A stretch of DNA of 64,000 nucleotides from Prevotella sp. (GCA_016285055.1 JAEEPZ010000004.1:1-64000); one strand, 5' to 3'. Counted from the stretch's first letter, positions 1 to 8,657 are shown. Notes: generated from the sequence alone by a model not told the origin. Made by a program: numbers and translations.

Positions 1-214
1 CATTACAGGTAAGCTTATAGAGCAGACTTTGCGAAATGTCGAGATACTGACACACTTCCTTCATGGTCAGGATGTCTTTGGTAGAGTACAGCGTCTCTTC
101 TATTGATTTGAGACGCTGGTTGATAATGCCTGGATCAAACGTTTTCAATTCTTTGAGCTGCATCTCCAGCAGTTCAATACGTTTCTGTAATAGTTCTATT
201 TCTTTCTTTGCCAT
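1..214 (-). CDS. Helix-turn-helix DNA-binding protein, 3' part beyond window
   Basis: The reading frame starts with an ATG at 214 on the minus strand and is open to the left edge, so only the first 71 residues are visible. The N-terminal half is a charged amphipathic helix (MAKKEIELLQKRIELLEMQ) that could form a short coiled coil. It is followed by a segment reading TMKEVCQYLDISQSLLYKLT, the typical start of the small helix-turn-helix (excisionase/AlpA/MerR-like) proteins carried next to integrases on Bacteroidota integrative elements. A TACCTTTG box at 268-275 lies upstream in the right orientation. Its place near the tyrosine recombinase suggests a role in control of excision or transfer, which is inference. 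Confidence 0.75.
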   Translation of the reverse strand, partial: MAKKEIELLQKRIELLEMQLKELKTFDPGIINQRLKSIEETLYSTKDILTMKEVCQYLDISQSLLYKLTCN

Positions 215-659
215 ATATAAGAGTTTTGAACACGAGGGACAAGCCCTGAAGTTTATTAAATTGAGTACAAAGGTAGGAGGATAAAATGGTTCACGTCCAG
301 AACGACACTATATACAAATAGTTGTTTCGTGGTTATATAGTTCATTTATTTTCTTTTGCTTGGATTTGTTGACTTTTTAGCGGTTTTATTTCATTTCTAC
401 ATACCAAAACGACATATCAAAACACGCTTTTATTCCCAATAATTCAGATTTATCCGCATTGTGAAGATAGACTGCACAATGCCAAAATACCTTTGCAGCA
501 AATTCTTAGCAAAATAATGAATAGAATAGAATCAATGAGAGAAATAACAAGATAAAAAGGATATACTTATGTATGTCATATATTCAATTTTTAGTAACAT
601 TTTTAATTAACACGAAAAGAAAATGAAACGGTTAAAGAACAACTCCGTCCTCTCTCTTT
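215..659. other. AT-rich intergenic region with two promoters and a dyad
   Basis: No convincing gene is seen. The stretch contains a minus-strand TACCTTTG box at 268-275 for the helix-turn-helix gene and a plus-strand TACCTTTG box at 488-495 for the next gene. It also has a dyad, ACTATATA at 307-314 and TATATAGT at 334-341. The dyad resembles one found upstream of the second helix-turn-helix gene at 1463-1500. Confidence 0.5.
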
Positions 660-1424
660 TTGTGTCCATGCCGCGTAGGCTGTTCCAAGAAAATTGAGAC
701 AGAGCTACCTGAGAACGAATCCTGGCAGCTCTACCGTACTGCCTATGAGCAGTACCAGTCAGAAATCCTCAATGGCGAGAAATCTTATTCTCGGTATGTG
801 AATGATTTCATCTACTATCACCTTCCATGTTTAAGCATTCGTGAAGCCGACATCAGACTTCATGTCATGCATGTGTTTGCTCTGAAGGAGCTTCTGGAAG
901 AACGCCGTGACCTTGTAGATGCCTTCTTCTCAAAGGACGTTTTTGAGGAGAAGGACTTTCTTCTAATGGATGCCTTGTTCAATAAAGGAAAGAATCTTGA
1001 AGAGCCAGAACCCGTGTGTCTGGCTCATTTCAGTGATGGACAGATAAGTCTCATTACTAACTTCGTCAGGTCAACAAGTCTTTTTAAGTCAGAGGTGACA
1101 GAAAACAGCATCAGGGATCTGTTTGAATGTCGGCTGCAAGTTCCTCTTCAGGCAACAGTCAACAGATATGTGGCCATCTTCTTCGGGAAACTACGTGAAC
1201 ATGGACTTCTTCCTTATTCGTGGCAGAAGATTATGGAAAACCACAAACTGGTATCATCGTCTGTCAACAACGAACCTCTACGAGCAAGCCAACTGCGCTG
1301 CGGATTATCGCAAGCAAGAGTTGCTAACCTTCGAAAGAAGCCGAACTCTAACATCCTTGACGATGGCATTGGCTTTTATGACAGCTGTGACGTATTTATA
1401 AAGAAGTTGAAAGAATGTCTGTAA
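660..1424 (+). CDS. Protein of unknown function on the integrative element
   Basis: This is an open frame of 254 codons counted from a TTG at 660. I do not recognise the family. The product is soluble-looking, without signal peptide or membrane segment, rich in Leu, Glu and Arg. Its C-terminus (YDSCDVFIKKLKECL) resembles the ends of other Bacteroidota mobile-element proteins only in style. The start is doubtful. An ATG at 623 with a good upstream purine run opens a different frame that stops near 697. The two frames could be joined by a one-base slip at the TTTTT run (657-661), giving an N-terminus MKRLKNNSVLSLF. Either the gene starts at TTG, or it is frameshifted by mutation or sequencing error. 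Confidence 0.55.
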   Translation: MCPCRVGCSKKIETELPENESWQLYRTAYEQYQSEILNGEKSYSRYVNDFIYYHLPCLSIREADIRLHVMHVFALKELLEERRDLVDAFFSKDVFEEKDFLLMDALFNKGKNLEEPEPVCLAHFSDGQISLITNFVRSTSLFKSEVTENSIRDLFECRLQVPLQATVNRYVAIFFGKLREHGLLPYSWQKIMENHKLVSSSVNNEPLRASQLRCGLSQARVANLRKKPNSNILDDGIGFYDSCDVFIKKLKECL

Positions 1425-1462
1425 AATGCAAGCAATCCTACTATCTGCAAACAGTAGGGCTA

Positions 1463-1500
1463 TATAACAACTATATACGGAATCCTATATAGCTGTTATA
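1463..1500. promoter_or_regulatory. Inverted repeat upstream of helix-turn-helix gene
   Basis: TATAACAACTATATA (1463-1477) and TATATAGCTGTTATA (1486-1500) form a dyad with 14 of 15 pairs and an 8-base spacer, just upstream of the TACCTTTG promoter box at 1525-1532. It could be an operator for a helix-turn-helix protein of the element, or a hairpin ending the upstream gene; there is no T-run, which favours an operator. Confidence 0.4.
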
Positions 1501-1524
1501 CGCATTCTTATGATTTTTAGGGGC

Positions 1525-1532
1525 TACCTTTG
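1525..1532 (+). promoter_or_regulatory. Bacteroidota -7 promoter box TACCTTTG
   Basis: This matches the Bacteroidota TAnnTTTG -7 element, 65 bases upstream of the ATG at 1597. No clear TTTG box is seen at the expected distance upstream, so strength is uncertain. Confidence 0.45.
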
Positions 1533-1596
1533 CAGCAGAATTCATTCATGCACGGAGGTAGTTCCTCCTTATCATTGTAATAAAATCATAAGAAAT

Positions 1597-1878
1597 ATGG
1601 ACGAGAAATCAATACTCGAATTTACGGACAAGAGCATTACATTTGATCAGTTTGTTGACTTTCTGGCGACTAAAGTTGCATTAAGAATCCATCAAATTGA
1701 GAAAGGTGAACTTGAAGTGAGCCAATCACAAGCTTACAAGTTATTTGGCAGAGCTGACGTTGAAAGATGGATTAGAAACGGAAAGTTACATCCAGTTAGA
1801 ATTTCACCAGGCAAGAAACGGTTCAGCCTTGTCGATTTACAGAAGTTAGCAAGCATTCAGCAGAATTACCTCTTGTAA
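1597..1878 (+). CDS. Small helix-turn-helix protein (DUF3853-like)
   Basis: The product is 93 residues from the ATG at 1597 (MDEKSILEFTDKSITFDQF). The frame is open further upstream, but an earlier start would overlap the promoter box at 1525-1532. The C-terminal half reads VSQSQAYKLFGRADVERWIR followed by a basic wing (GKLHPVRISPGKKRFSLVDL). This is the layout of a winged helix-turn-helix that picks its target with a short recognition helix, as in DUF3853 and excisionase-like proteins of Bacteroidota elements. It lies tail-to-tail with the integrase, sharing the terminator at 1889-1936. A role as excision or transcription factor is inferred from family and context; the DUF3853 name is tentative. 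Confidence 0.65.
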   Translation: MDEKSILEFTDKSITFDQFVDFLATKVALRIHQIEKGELEVSQSQAYKLFGRADVERWIRNGKLHPVRISPGKKRFSLVDLQKLASIQQNYLL

Positions 1879-1888
1879 CACACAGCCA

Positions 1889-1936
1889 CAACAAAAAACT
1901 CAGATACGGCATAAGCTATATCTGAGTTTTTTGTTG
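1889..1936. terminator. Bidirectional intrinsic terminator
   Basis: A perfect 18-bp stem (1889-1906 pairs with 1919-1936; core ACTCAGATA / TATCTGAGT) encloses a 12-base loop, with A-run and T-run built into the stem so it can work in both directions. It separates the convergent helix-turn-helix gene and integrase gene. Confidence 0.9.
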
Positions 1937-1960
1937 AATCATACAGATTAAAGAAGAATG

Positions 1961-3415
1961 CTATCGAACCAGGCGTTGATACATCTGAGTGAGATTCTTG
2001 TCAACGTTAGTTATCTTGAATTGAACACGAGCATTTTTTGTTTTCTTAGGCAGCATGGTAACAAGCTTATCCATTATCTGGTCAACATTTGAGAAACCAG
2101 TGTCTTCAATGGCACATACCTTTTTCCCCATAATATAAGCTTCAGCCCTAACATTATTGTATTTTGATATTCTATCGAACGTTTTATCTTCCTTCTCAAC
2201 ATACTTGGATTCATTATCAGTGAAGAAGATAAAATCAATAACCTTCTCGTTAAGAATCCATGCAGGGCTATAGTCAACTTTCACATAAACCTTAGCCATC
2301 TTATTAACAGAGTGATTGAGACCAAAGTCAACTTCATTCATTGTTGCCCCACATTCATTCTGGGCTATTGTTGCCCAACTATGACGGAATGCGTACAACG
2401 AAGCTTTGTAATTTGGGTCAACCTTTTCCCATATCTGTTTAATGCCGATATTCACATTAGCACAGAAAGAGTCGGAAGTTGACAAACGATCATGAAAGTC
2501 AAAAAGCCAGGGAGAGTCTATGTTCTTTGAGAGGTATTTCTCAAAAGTCGGTTTTAAGAACGCAGGTACACGTACCTCAAAATAACCTTTATCTGCACGA
2601 GTGTTTCTTGTTTTCCGACGTTCATAGTGGAAGATGCCATTGACATACTGGTCTTTCTCAGCATTGAATATATCGACAGCATTCAATCCACACAAGCAGA
2701 ATGAGATGAGAGCTACATCCTGACCAAGTTCCATAAGAGGATGGGTGAATCTGCTTCTGTCCGGGACGACATTGAAGAACTTACGCAACATACTTGCTGG
2801 AATGGCACGCTTTTCTGGAATGTCACTTCTTGGGATGACAACATTGCACCAAGGATTCTTTAGCTTTGCGATACCTTGTTCTTCGTCATTATATTCTTTC
2901 ATTGCTGCTTTATAAATTTCTCTTATACAAACAGGGTACTGTTCCTTACAACGATTAGTTTCAGATAAAGACTCAATCCATCGGTTAAGAAAAGCAGATG
3001 TAAGACGAGAGAACATAATGTTATCTGTATGGGCAAACCGTTCCATATGATTGAGTGCCCACTTGTAGTTACGTGAGGTTCGTTCTTGACCTCTTTTGAT
3101 TAGTTTCTCTATATGCTTTCTTGCATAATCTGAAAAGGACATATCTTCAGTCGAGGTAGTAAGATAGGCTACAACCTCTGAAGCTGTCCAGTTTGAAGTG
3201 TTAATCTGATTCAGTGTGCTGTAATAATGACTAATCAGATTTGAAGTTTGTTGGATAACGTAAGGGTCAATAACATCCTTGCCTTTTATTCCCTTATCAT
3301 TTACCATCCATGAGGTTCTGATAAAAGAACTCTGTCTGTTATGAACTACTCGGATGTAGACAATGTACATCCCTGTCTTTAGTTTTGACTTAACTGTGGG
3401 TTTAAGCGTTGCCAT
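1961..3415 (-). CDS. Tyrosine recombinase / site-specific integrase
   Basis: The protein has 484 residues with the three-part build of Bacteroidota phage-type integrases: an N-terminal arm-binding region (MATLKPTVKSKLKTGMYIVY), a SAM-like core-binding domain around residues 80-210, and a C-terminal catalytic domain. Catalytic-domain signatures are AFRHSWAT near residue 342 (second Arg), LNHS further on (the LGH position) and KVYVKVDYS near residue 378, which holds the candidate nucleophilic Tyr. The first catalytic Arg, usually in TGLR, is replaced: the sequence reads CGLNAVDIF. From memory, a GLN/GIN motif here is common in one Bacteroidota integrase subfamily, so this need not mean inactivity. 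It would insert and excise the element whose end is seen here. Confidence 0.9.
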   Translation of the reverse strand: MATLKPTVKSKLKTGMYIVYIRVVHNRQSSFIRTSWMVNDKGIKGKDVIDPYVIQQTSNLISHYYSTLNQINTSNWTASEVVAYLTTSTEDMSFSDYARKHIEKLIKRGQERTSRNYKWALNHMERFAHTDNIMFSRLTSAFLNRWIESLSETNRCKEQYPVCIREIYKAAMKEYNDEEQGIAKLKNPWCNVVIPRSDIPEKRAIPASMLRKFFNVVPDRSRFTHPLMELGQDVALISFCLCGLNAVDIFNAEKDQYVNGIFHYERRKTRNTRADKGYFEVRVPAFLKPTFEKYLSKNIDSPWLFDFHDRLSTSDSFCANVNIGIKQIWEKVDPNYKASLYAFRHSWATIAQNECGATMNEVDFGLNHSVNKMAKVYVKVDYSPAWILNEKVIDFIFFTDNESKYVEKEDKTFDRISKYNNVRAEAYIMGKKVCAIEDTGFSNVDQIMDKLVTMLPKKTKNARVQFKITNVDKNLTQMYQRLVR

Positions 3416-3497
3416 AATTTTAATAATTAGTGAAATGTTAATACTTTTAGAATTTGTTTTTACTATTCATTTATTCATGCATAATCAGAATTAAATC

Positions 3498-3614
3498 TGG
3501 TCAACATGGCCTGAAAATCTGGTCAACATATCGCAAACAAAGGGGGTATTTTTCGCCTTTTGTGCCGATACCGATTTTTTGCTTGGTCAACATGGCCTGA
3601 AAATCTGGTCAACA
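3498..3614. repeat. Paired 31-bp direct repeats beside the integrase
   Basis: An identical 31-base sequence, TGGTCAACATGGCCTGAAAA plus TCTGGTCAACA, occurs at 3498-3528 and 3584-3614. Each copy itself contains the short motif TGGTCAACA twice, so there are four such motifs. The position between the integrase gene and the element boundary suggests arm-type integrase sites or part of the attachment region. Confidence 0.75.
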
Positions 3615-3677
3615 AATTGGGGTACTTACCCAACACGTTCTGCACATATAACGTGCAGAATATGAGCAAAAAGAACC

Positions 3678-3710
3678 GAGGCAAGAACCTGTTTTCCAAG
3701 TCCTTGCCTC
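3678..3710 (-). terminator. ppdK terminator
   Basis: GAGGCAAG (3678-3685) and CTTGCCTC (3703-3710) form an 8-bp stem. Read on the minus strand it is followed by a T-rich run (GGTTCTTTTT). It lies 30 bases past the ppdK stop codon and marks chromosomal DNA next to the integrated element. Confidence 0.7.
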
Positions 3711-3740
3711 GTATCTCACTAATTATCAGCATTCTGTAGT

Positions 3741-6461
3741 TTATTCCTCTACAGCCGCCTGCGCGGCGGCGAGGCGGGCGATGGGTACGCGGAAGGGAGA
3801 GCAGCTGGCGTAGTTCATGCCAATCTTGGCGCAGAACTTGACGCTGCTGGGCTCACCACCGTGCTCACCGCAGATGCCGCAACGCAATTCGGGACGAACC
3901 TCGCGGCCTTTGCGTACTGCATACTTGATGAGCTTGCCGACGCCGTTTTGGTCAAGCACCTGGAATGGGTCAACCTTCAGAATCTTCTTGTCAAGATAGA
4001 CGGGAAGGAAGCTGGCGATGTCATCGCGGCTGTAGCCGAAGGTCATCTGAGTGAGGTCGTTGGTGCCGAATGAGAAATACTGAGCCTCGGTGGCAATGCG
4101 GTCTGCAGTCAGGGCTGCACGCGGAATCTCAATCATCGTGCCAATCTCGAACTCTACCTCGACGCCGTATTCGTTGAACACTTGCTTTGCGGTGTATTGG
4201 ATAATCTCCTTCTGCTGTTTCAGCTCGTGCAGAATACCAATCAGCGGAACCATGATTTCGGGCATAGGATTTTTGCCTTCCTTCTTCAGTTCGCAGGCAG
4301 CACTCAGGATGGCGCGGGTCTGCATGGCGGTGATTTCGGGGAAGGTGATGCCCAGACGGCAGCCACGGTGACCCAGCATCGGGTTGTTCTCGGCCAGTGA
4401 AGCCACGCGGCGCTGGATGGTCTCTAAACTCACGCCCATCTCCTGTGCCATCTGCTCCTGACCAGCCAGATCGTGGGGTACGAACTCGTGGAGGGGAGGA
4501 TCGAGCAGACGGATGTTGACGGGCAGACCGTCCATAGCCTCGAGGATGCCCTTGAAGTCAGCCTTCTGATAGGGGAGCAACTTGGCCAGCGCCTTCTCAC
4601 GTCCGGCAACGCTGTCAGCCAGAATCATCTCGCGCATAGCCACAATCTTCTTGTCCTCGAAGAACATGTGCTCGGTACGGGTCAGACCGATACCCTTGGC
4701 GCCGAAGTTGCGAGCCACCTGTGCATCGTGAGGAGTATCAGCATTGGTGCGTACCTGCAGCTTGGTGTACTTGTCGCAGAGGTCCATCAGCTCCTTGAAG
4801 TCGCCTGAAAGTTCAGCAGCCTTGGTGGGCACCTCGCCAGCGTAGACCTGGCCGGTAGTACCGTTCAGAGAGATATAGTCACCCTCCTTATAGACGACGC
4901 CGTCAATCTCGACAGTCTTGTCTTTGTAGCTGACGTTCAGCGAGCCTACGCCCGAGACGCAGCACTTGCCCATGCCACGTGCCACAACGGCAGCGTGTGA
5001 GGTCATGCCACCACGAGCGGTGAGGATGCCCTCGGCAGCAGCCATGCCAGCGAGGTCTTCAGGCGAGGTCTCGATGCGGACGAGCACCACCTTGTGACCA
5101 TCCTCGTGCCAAGCCTTGGCATCGTCGGCGTGGAACACAATCTGACCGCAGGCGGCACCGGGGCTGGCGGGCAGACCCTGTGCGATGACTTTGGCCTTTG
5201 TGAGGGCCTTCTTGTCGAAGACGGGGTGCAGCAGCTCGTCGAGCTTCTGAGGCTCGCAGCGCATGATGGCGGTCTTCTCGTCGATCTTGCCCTCGTGGAG
5301 CAGGTCGATGGCAATCTTCACCATAGCGGCACCTGTGCGCTTGCCGTTACGTGTCTGCAGGAACCACAGCTTGCCCTCCTGAACGGTGAACTCCATGTCC
5401 TGCATGTCGTGGTAGTGGTTCTCAAGGTTCTTCTGAATCTGGTCGAGCTGAGCGTAAACGTCAGGCATGGCCTCTTCCATTGAAGGGTACTTAGCAGCAC
5501 GCTCTTCCTCTGAGATGCCGGCACGTTCAGCCCAGCGCTGAGAGCCAATCTTCGTGATCTGCTGCGGTGTACGAATACCAGCAACCACGTCCTCGCCCTG
5601 TGCGTTGACGAGGTACTCGCCATTGAACAGCGGCTCGCCATTAGCGGCATCACGGCTGAAGCAAACGCCCGTAGCCGATGTGTCGCCCATGTTACCAAAA
5701 ACCATTGCCATGACGCTGACAGCTGTTCCCCACTCGTCGGGAATGCCTTCCATCTTACGATAGAGGATGGCGCGCTCGTTCATCCATGAACGGAACACGG
5801 CGCAGATGGCGCCCCAAAGCTGCTCGATAGGATCGCTGGGGAAGTCCTTGCCTGTGCGCTCCTTGATGGCGGCCTTGAACAGCTGCACCAGCTTTTTCAG
5901 CTCGTCGACATTCAGGTCCTTGTCCAGCTTCACGCCACGCTCAGCCTTCACCTTCTCGATGATTTCCTCAAACGGGTCGATGTCGGTCTTGTTCACGGGC
6001 TTCATCTCGAGCACCACGTCGCCGTACATCTGCACGAAACGACGGTAGCTGTCGTACACGAAGTGGGGGTTTCCTGTCTTCTTCACCATGCCTTCAGCCA
6101 CCTCGTCGTTCAGACCGAGGTTGAGGATGGTGTCCATCATGCCGGGCATAGAAGCGCGGGCACCTGAGCGGACCGAGACGAGCAGAGGATTCTCCTTGTC
6201 GCCGAACTTCGAGTTCATCAGCACCTCGATGTGCTTCACGGCTGCGGTGACATCGTCGTTGAGCAGTTCCATGATTTTCTGCTGACCTACCTGATAGTAC
6301 TCGTTGCAGCAGTCAGTAGTGATGGTGAAACCAGGAGGAACGGGAACACCCAGCAGGTTCATTTCGGCCAGGTTAGCGCCCTTGCCGCCCAGTTCCTCAC
6401 GCATTTTTGCATTACCTTCGGCTTTACCGTTGCCGAAGAGGTAAACTCTCTTTTGACTCAT
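3741..6461 (-). CDS. ppdK: Pyruvate, phosphate dikinase
   Basis: This is a 906-residue cytosolic enzyme that interconverts pyruvate, ATP and Pi with phosphoenolpyruvate, AMP and PPi, linking glycolysis and gluconeogenesis. The N-terminus has the ATP-grasp start (VYLFGNGKAEGNAK, then LGGKGANLAEM). The phosphohistidine domain has GGMTSHAAVVARGMG with the catalytic His near residue 488. The C-terminal PEP/pyruvate barrel ends with GICGEHGGEPSS, whose Cys near residue 863 is the proton donor. Length and motifs are complete. The promoter is at 6513-6544, giving a leader of about 45 bases. A terminator follows at 3678-3710, so it is monocistronic. Confidence 0.97.
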   Translation of the reverse strand: MSQKRVYLFGNGKAEGNAKMREELGGKGANLAEMNLLGVPVPPGFTITTDCCNEYYQVGQQKIMELLNDDVTAAVKHIEVLMNSKFGDKENPLLVSVRSGARASMPGMMDTILNLGLNDEVAEGMVKKTGNPHFVYDSYRRFVQMYGDVVLEMKPVNKTDIDPFEEIIEKVKAERGVKLDKDLNVDELKKLVQLFKAAIKERTGKDFPSDPIEQLWGAICAVFRSWMNERAILYRKMEGIPDEWGTAVSVMAMVFGNMGDTSATGVCFSRDAANGEPLFNGEYLVNAQGEDVVAGIRTPQQITKIGSQRWAERAGISEEERAAKYPSMEEAMPDVYAQLDQIQKNLENHYHDMQDMEFTVQEGKLWFLQTRNGKRTGAAMVKIAIDLLHEGKIDEKTAIMRCEPQKLDELLHPVFDKKALTKAKVIAQGLPASPGAACGQIVFHADDAKAWHEDGHKVVLVRIETSPEDLAGMAAAEGILTARGGMTSHAAVVARGMGKCCVSGVGSLNVSYKDKTVEIDGVVYKEGDYISLNGTTGQVYAGEVPTKAAELSGDFKELMDLCDKYTKLQVRTNADTPHDAQVARNFGAKGIGLTRTEHMFFEDKKIVAMREMILADSVAGREKALAKLLPYQKADFKGILEAMDGLPVNIRLLDPPLHEFVPHDLAGQEQMAQEMGVSLETIQRRVASLAENNPMLGHRGCRLGITFPEITAMQTRAILSAACELKKEGKNPMPEIMVPLIGILHELKQQKEIIQYTAKQVFNEYGVEVEFEIGTMIEIPRAALTADRIATEAQYFSFGTNDLTQMTFGYSRDDIASFLPVYLDKKILKVDPFQVLDQNGVGKLIKYAVRKGREVRPELRCGICGEHGGEPSSVKFCAKIGMNYASCSPFRVPIARLAAAQAAVEE

Positions 6462-6512
6462 TAGTTTTTAAATATTAACGATAAATAATAACGTGTTTTT
6501 TTTTGAATTGTG

Positions 6513-6544
6513 CAAAGATACACGATTTTCTGCACACTGCCAAA
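6513..6544 (-). promoter_or_regulatory. ppdK promoter
   Basis: On the minus strand, TTTG (complement of CAAA at 6541-6544), a 20-base spacer and TATCTTTG (complement of 6513-6520) match the Bacteroidota -33/-7 consensus. The start codon is about 45 bases downstream of the expected transcription start. Confidence 0.75.
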
Positions 6545-6594
6545 GAAAAAGTAGAAAATTTTTTCTTGCCGGCCTCACATTTAGCATTTTTTTC

Positions 6595-7491
6595 CTAACG
6601 CAGCCTTACAATTCTTATTCCGTCGGCGTTCTTCCTGTTCTTAAGATACTGCTGCATGGTGATACTCTCTTCCACCACTTTCTTATGCTTGCTGGAGGCG
6701 TCGATCATGTGCAGGCCGTCGTCGTGCCACACTGCGATGCCCAGATGGGCAATGTCGAGGCCGGGGGTAAGGCTGGTGATGGCAATGATGTCGCCATTGC
6801 TGACGGTGTGCCTCAGCTCACGGCTATCGGCGAGCTGGCGCGTGGGGATATAGCGGTACTTGCGTCCTGTCAGGTCTTGTTCCTGTGCCGTGATGCGAGG
6901 CAGATACTCAGGATGTTTCTTCAGTGCGACGTATGACTGCGGATGCTTTGTCATATAGTCAACTTTTACCTTCTGCAAGGCCGTAAACGGTGGATTGGGA
7001 CTCTGAATCTCTGTCACGAAGCCCAGCCGCGAGTTGTCGCGCATCCAGTCAGTAAAATAATGTATGCGCGAGGGGTAGCCGTCGCATACGCCGTTCCAGT
7101 AGCGCTGCATGTGCAGCTGGTGCACAAACTGCCGGAAGGTGGTCTCGCCGCGCCGACTGCACAAAGTGAGGGCCACCACCACATCGACGTAGGTGGTGCA
7201 GTCCAGTTCGCGAGTGTTCAGCACCAATCGTTCATCGTCGGGGTAGAGCTCCAGCGTATGTGCGACGTAGGGTTTGCCTAAGAACTTTCTTGCGAAGTAG
7301 AGCACGTCCTGCCCTTTCTCTAATCCTTTCACGCCGTTGTCGGCCAACAATTGCTCAATGAGGATACTGTCTGCCGCCTCATAGTGGCAACGCTCTTGCG
7401 CCACTGCATGGCTGAATGGCAGCTGACAAATGACCAATGTCAAACCTATCAGCCACCATTTCCTTCTTGTCTGTAAGTATGTCTTTTTCAT
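6595..7491 (-). CDS. DUF1460 N-acetylmuramoyl-L-alanine amidase-like protein
   Basis: The protein has 298 residues with an N-terminal signal peptide (hydrophobic stretch to about residue 32, ending AVAQ), so it is exported. The body matches the DUF1460 family, which has an NlpC/P60-like cysteine-hydrolase fold. TRELDCTTYVDVVVAL carries the candidate nucleophilic Cys, and IAHLGIAVWHDDGLHMIDAS carries the His residues. By family it is expected to act on peptidoglycan fragments in the periplasm; the substrate is not shown by sequence. It follows the DUF4421 gene on the same strand with a 37-base gap that contains a 12-base unit twice (around 7499-7523), so the two are probably co-transcribed. 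Confidence 0.85.
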   Translation of the reverse strand: MKKTYLQTRRKWWLIGLTLVICQLPFSHAVAQERCHYEAADSILIEQLLADNGVKGLEKGQDVLYFARKFLGKPYVAHTLELYPDDERLVLNTRELDCTTYVDVVVALTLCSRRGETTFRQFVHQLHMQRYWNGVCDGYPSRIHYFTDWMRDNSRLGFVTEIQSPNPPFTALQKVKVDYMTKHPQSYVALKKHPEYLPRITAQEQDLTGRKYRYIPTRQLADSRELRHTVSNGDIIAITSLTPGLDIAHLGIAVWHDDGLHMIDASSKHKKVVEESITMQQYLKNRKNADGIRIVRLR

Positions 7492-7528
7492 TTCTTTGGG
7501 AGTTAAAGTGGAAGTTAAAGTGGGAGCA

Positions 7529-8641
7529 TTATTTCTGCTTATCCCGCCTGTATTTCTTTTTCAGTCCGAAGTTGTAGCCTATGTAGACGTTCATCGATCC
7601 GAAAGTGTTGTTTGTGCGGAAGCGGGGCTTGTGGTAGTTGTTGGTATGCACGATGACGTTGGCTCCTGTATACCACCGCATGTTGTTGTATACGACGCCG
7701 AAGCGCCCGATGCCGTCGAGGTTGACATTTTGGAAGTCGAAGCCCTCTTTGCTGTTGCCCACAGCGTCGCCCTCACTTTTCTTGTAGCACAATGCGCCCT
7801 GCAGACTTGCTGCGAAGAGCCAGTTCTTGTGAAACACCCAGTTGTAGGCATAGCCGCCGGAGATGTTGAAGTCGTCGTAGCTGACATTTCTGATCATCAG
7901 CCCTGAGTCCAAGGGCACGGTGTTATTCCCCAGACAGTCGTCGACAAGGTGCTGCAGGCGCTGATGGTCAACGTCGAGCGAGTTACGAGTGTAGCCCATG
8001 CCCGCCATCCACGATCCGCAGCTCACCTTCTGCTGTGTGCTCTGGCTGAAGGCTGCAGGATACGAGAATCGCTTATGATTAAAGATGTAATAGATGTTGA
8101 AACCGGTGATGCCGGCCCTGACGCCGCTGAAGGGCTTGTGCTCCAATGGCTGTGTGTAGACATTCTTTCCCAGATAGGCGTCGCGCAGCTTGTAGTCGTT
8201 GCCTGTGCGGCGGTAGAAGAGGTCGATGCCTATCTGCGAGCTGTAGATGCTGAAGTCCAGCTGCTGCTTGATGTGTGACAGGTCGATGTTGCCCAGCTCA
8301 AAGGTGTAGCCGGCGAAGAACCACTTCCATCCGAAGTAGGGGCCAATCTTCATCTTCATGTCGGGCGAGAAAGTGATGGACTGCGGTTCCTTCCCTGCGC
8401 TGCGTAGGGTGAAGATGTCGTAGTTATGTGTGACTTGCAGCATGACGGTGAAGACATAGTGTTGCGGTTCTATGAAGTGGGTGTCGAAGCGGTCGAAGTT
8501 GCGCACGGTCTCACGCACCAGCGAGTGGTGTCTCACGCTGTCGGTCTGGGCAGAAGAAGTGAGAATCATGAAGTAAGAAGTAAAAAATGTCACCATCCCC
8601 CTTATTATCCACGACTTATAATGACCGAATGTGTTCATCAC
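7529..8641 (-). CDS. DUF4421 family outer-membrane-type protein
   Basis: The protein has 370 residues. A hydrophobic signal segment near residues 15-31 ends in SSAQT. The rest alternates aromatic and polar residues as in a membrane beta-barrel (FGWKWFFAGYTFELGNIDL, FSIYSSQIGIDLFYRRTGND) and ends near VYIGYNFGLKKKYRRDKQK. The pattern fits DUF4421, a Bacteroidota family of unknown function. The last residues are unusually basic for a barrel, so the true C-terminal strand is probably VYIGYNFGL. The gene begins 16 bases after the oxidoreductase stop codon and precedes the DUF1460 gene, suggesting an operon. Start choice between the first two Met codons and Met-16 is not certain. Confidence 0.75.
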   Translation of the reverse strand: MMNTFGHYKSWIIRGMVTFFTSYFMILTSSAQTDSVRHHSLVRETVRNFDRFDTHFIEPQHYVFTVMLQVTHNYDIFTLRSAGKEPQSITFSPDMKMKIGPYFGWKWFFAGYTFELGNIDLSHIKQQLDFSIYSSQIGIDLFYRRTGNDYKLRDAYLGKNVYTQPLEHKPFSGVRAGITGFNIYYIFNHKRFSYPAAFSQSTQQKVSCGSWMAGMGYTRNSLDVDHQRLQHLVDDCLGNNTVPLDSGLMIRNVSYDDFNISGGYAYNWVFHKNWLFAASLQGALCYKKSEGDAVGNSKEGFDFQNVNLDGIGRFGVVYNNMRWYTGANVIVHTNNYHKPRFRTNNTFGSMNVYIGYNFGLKKKYRRDKQK

Positions 8642-8657
8642 TTCTTTCTTCTTACTT

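Larger units (their letters stand above)
1..3640. mobile_element. End of an integrative element (extends left of window)
   Basis: The block holds two small helix-turn-helix genes, an unknown protein and a tyrosine recombinase, which is the usual terminal module of Bacteroidota mobilisable or conjugative elements. It is more AT-rich than the adjacent ppdK region. The recombinase reads inward and lies closest to the chromosomal side, followed by paired 31-bp direct repeats at 3498-3528 and 3584-3614. The right boundary must lie between 3416 and the ppdK terminator at 3678-3710. The exact attachment core cannot be fixed because the other end is not in the window. Confidence 0.55.

Noticed and set aside
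2074..2277. Small frame inside the integrase gene
   Set aside because: A shadow of the integrase coding sequence in another frame.
1961..3415. Integrase as inactive because the first catalytic Arg is missing
   Set aside because: Asn at this position is, to my knowledge, common in a Bacteroidota integrase subfamily and the gene is otherwise intact, so inactivity is not supported.
3523..3732. 69-codon minus-strand frame between the integrase and ppdK
   Set aside because: It covers the direct repeats and the ppdK terminator and has no recognisable features.
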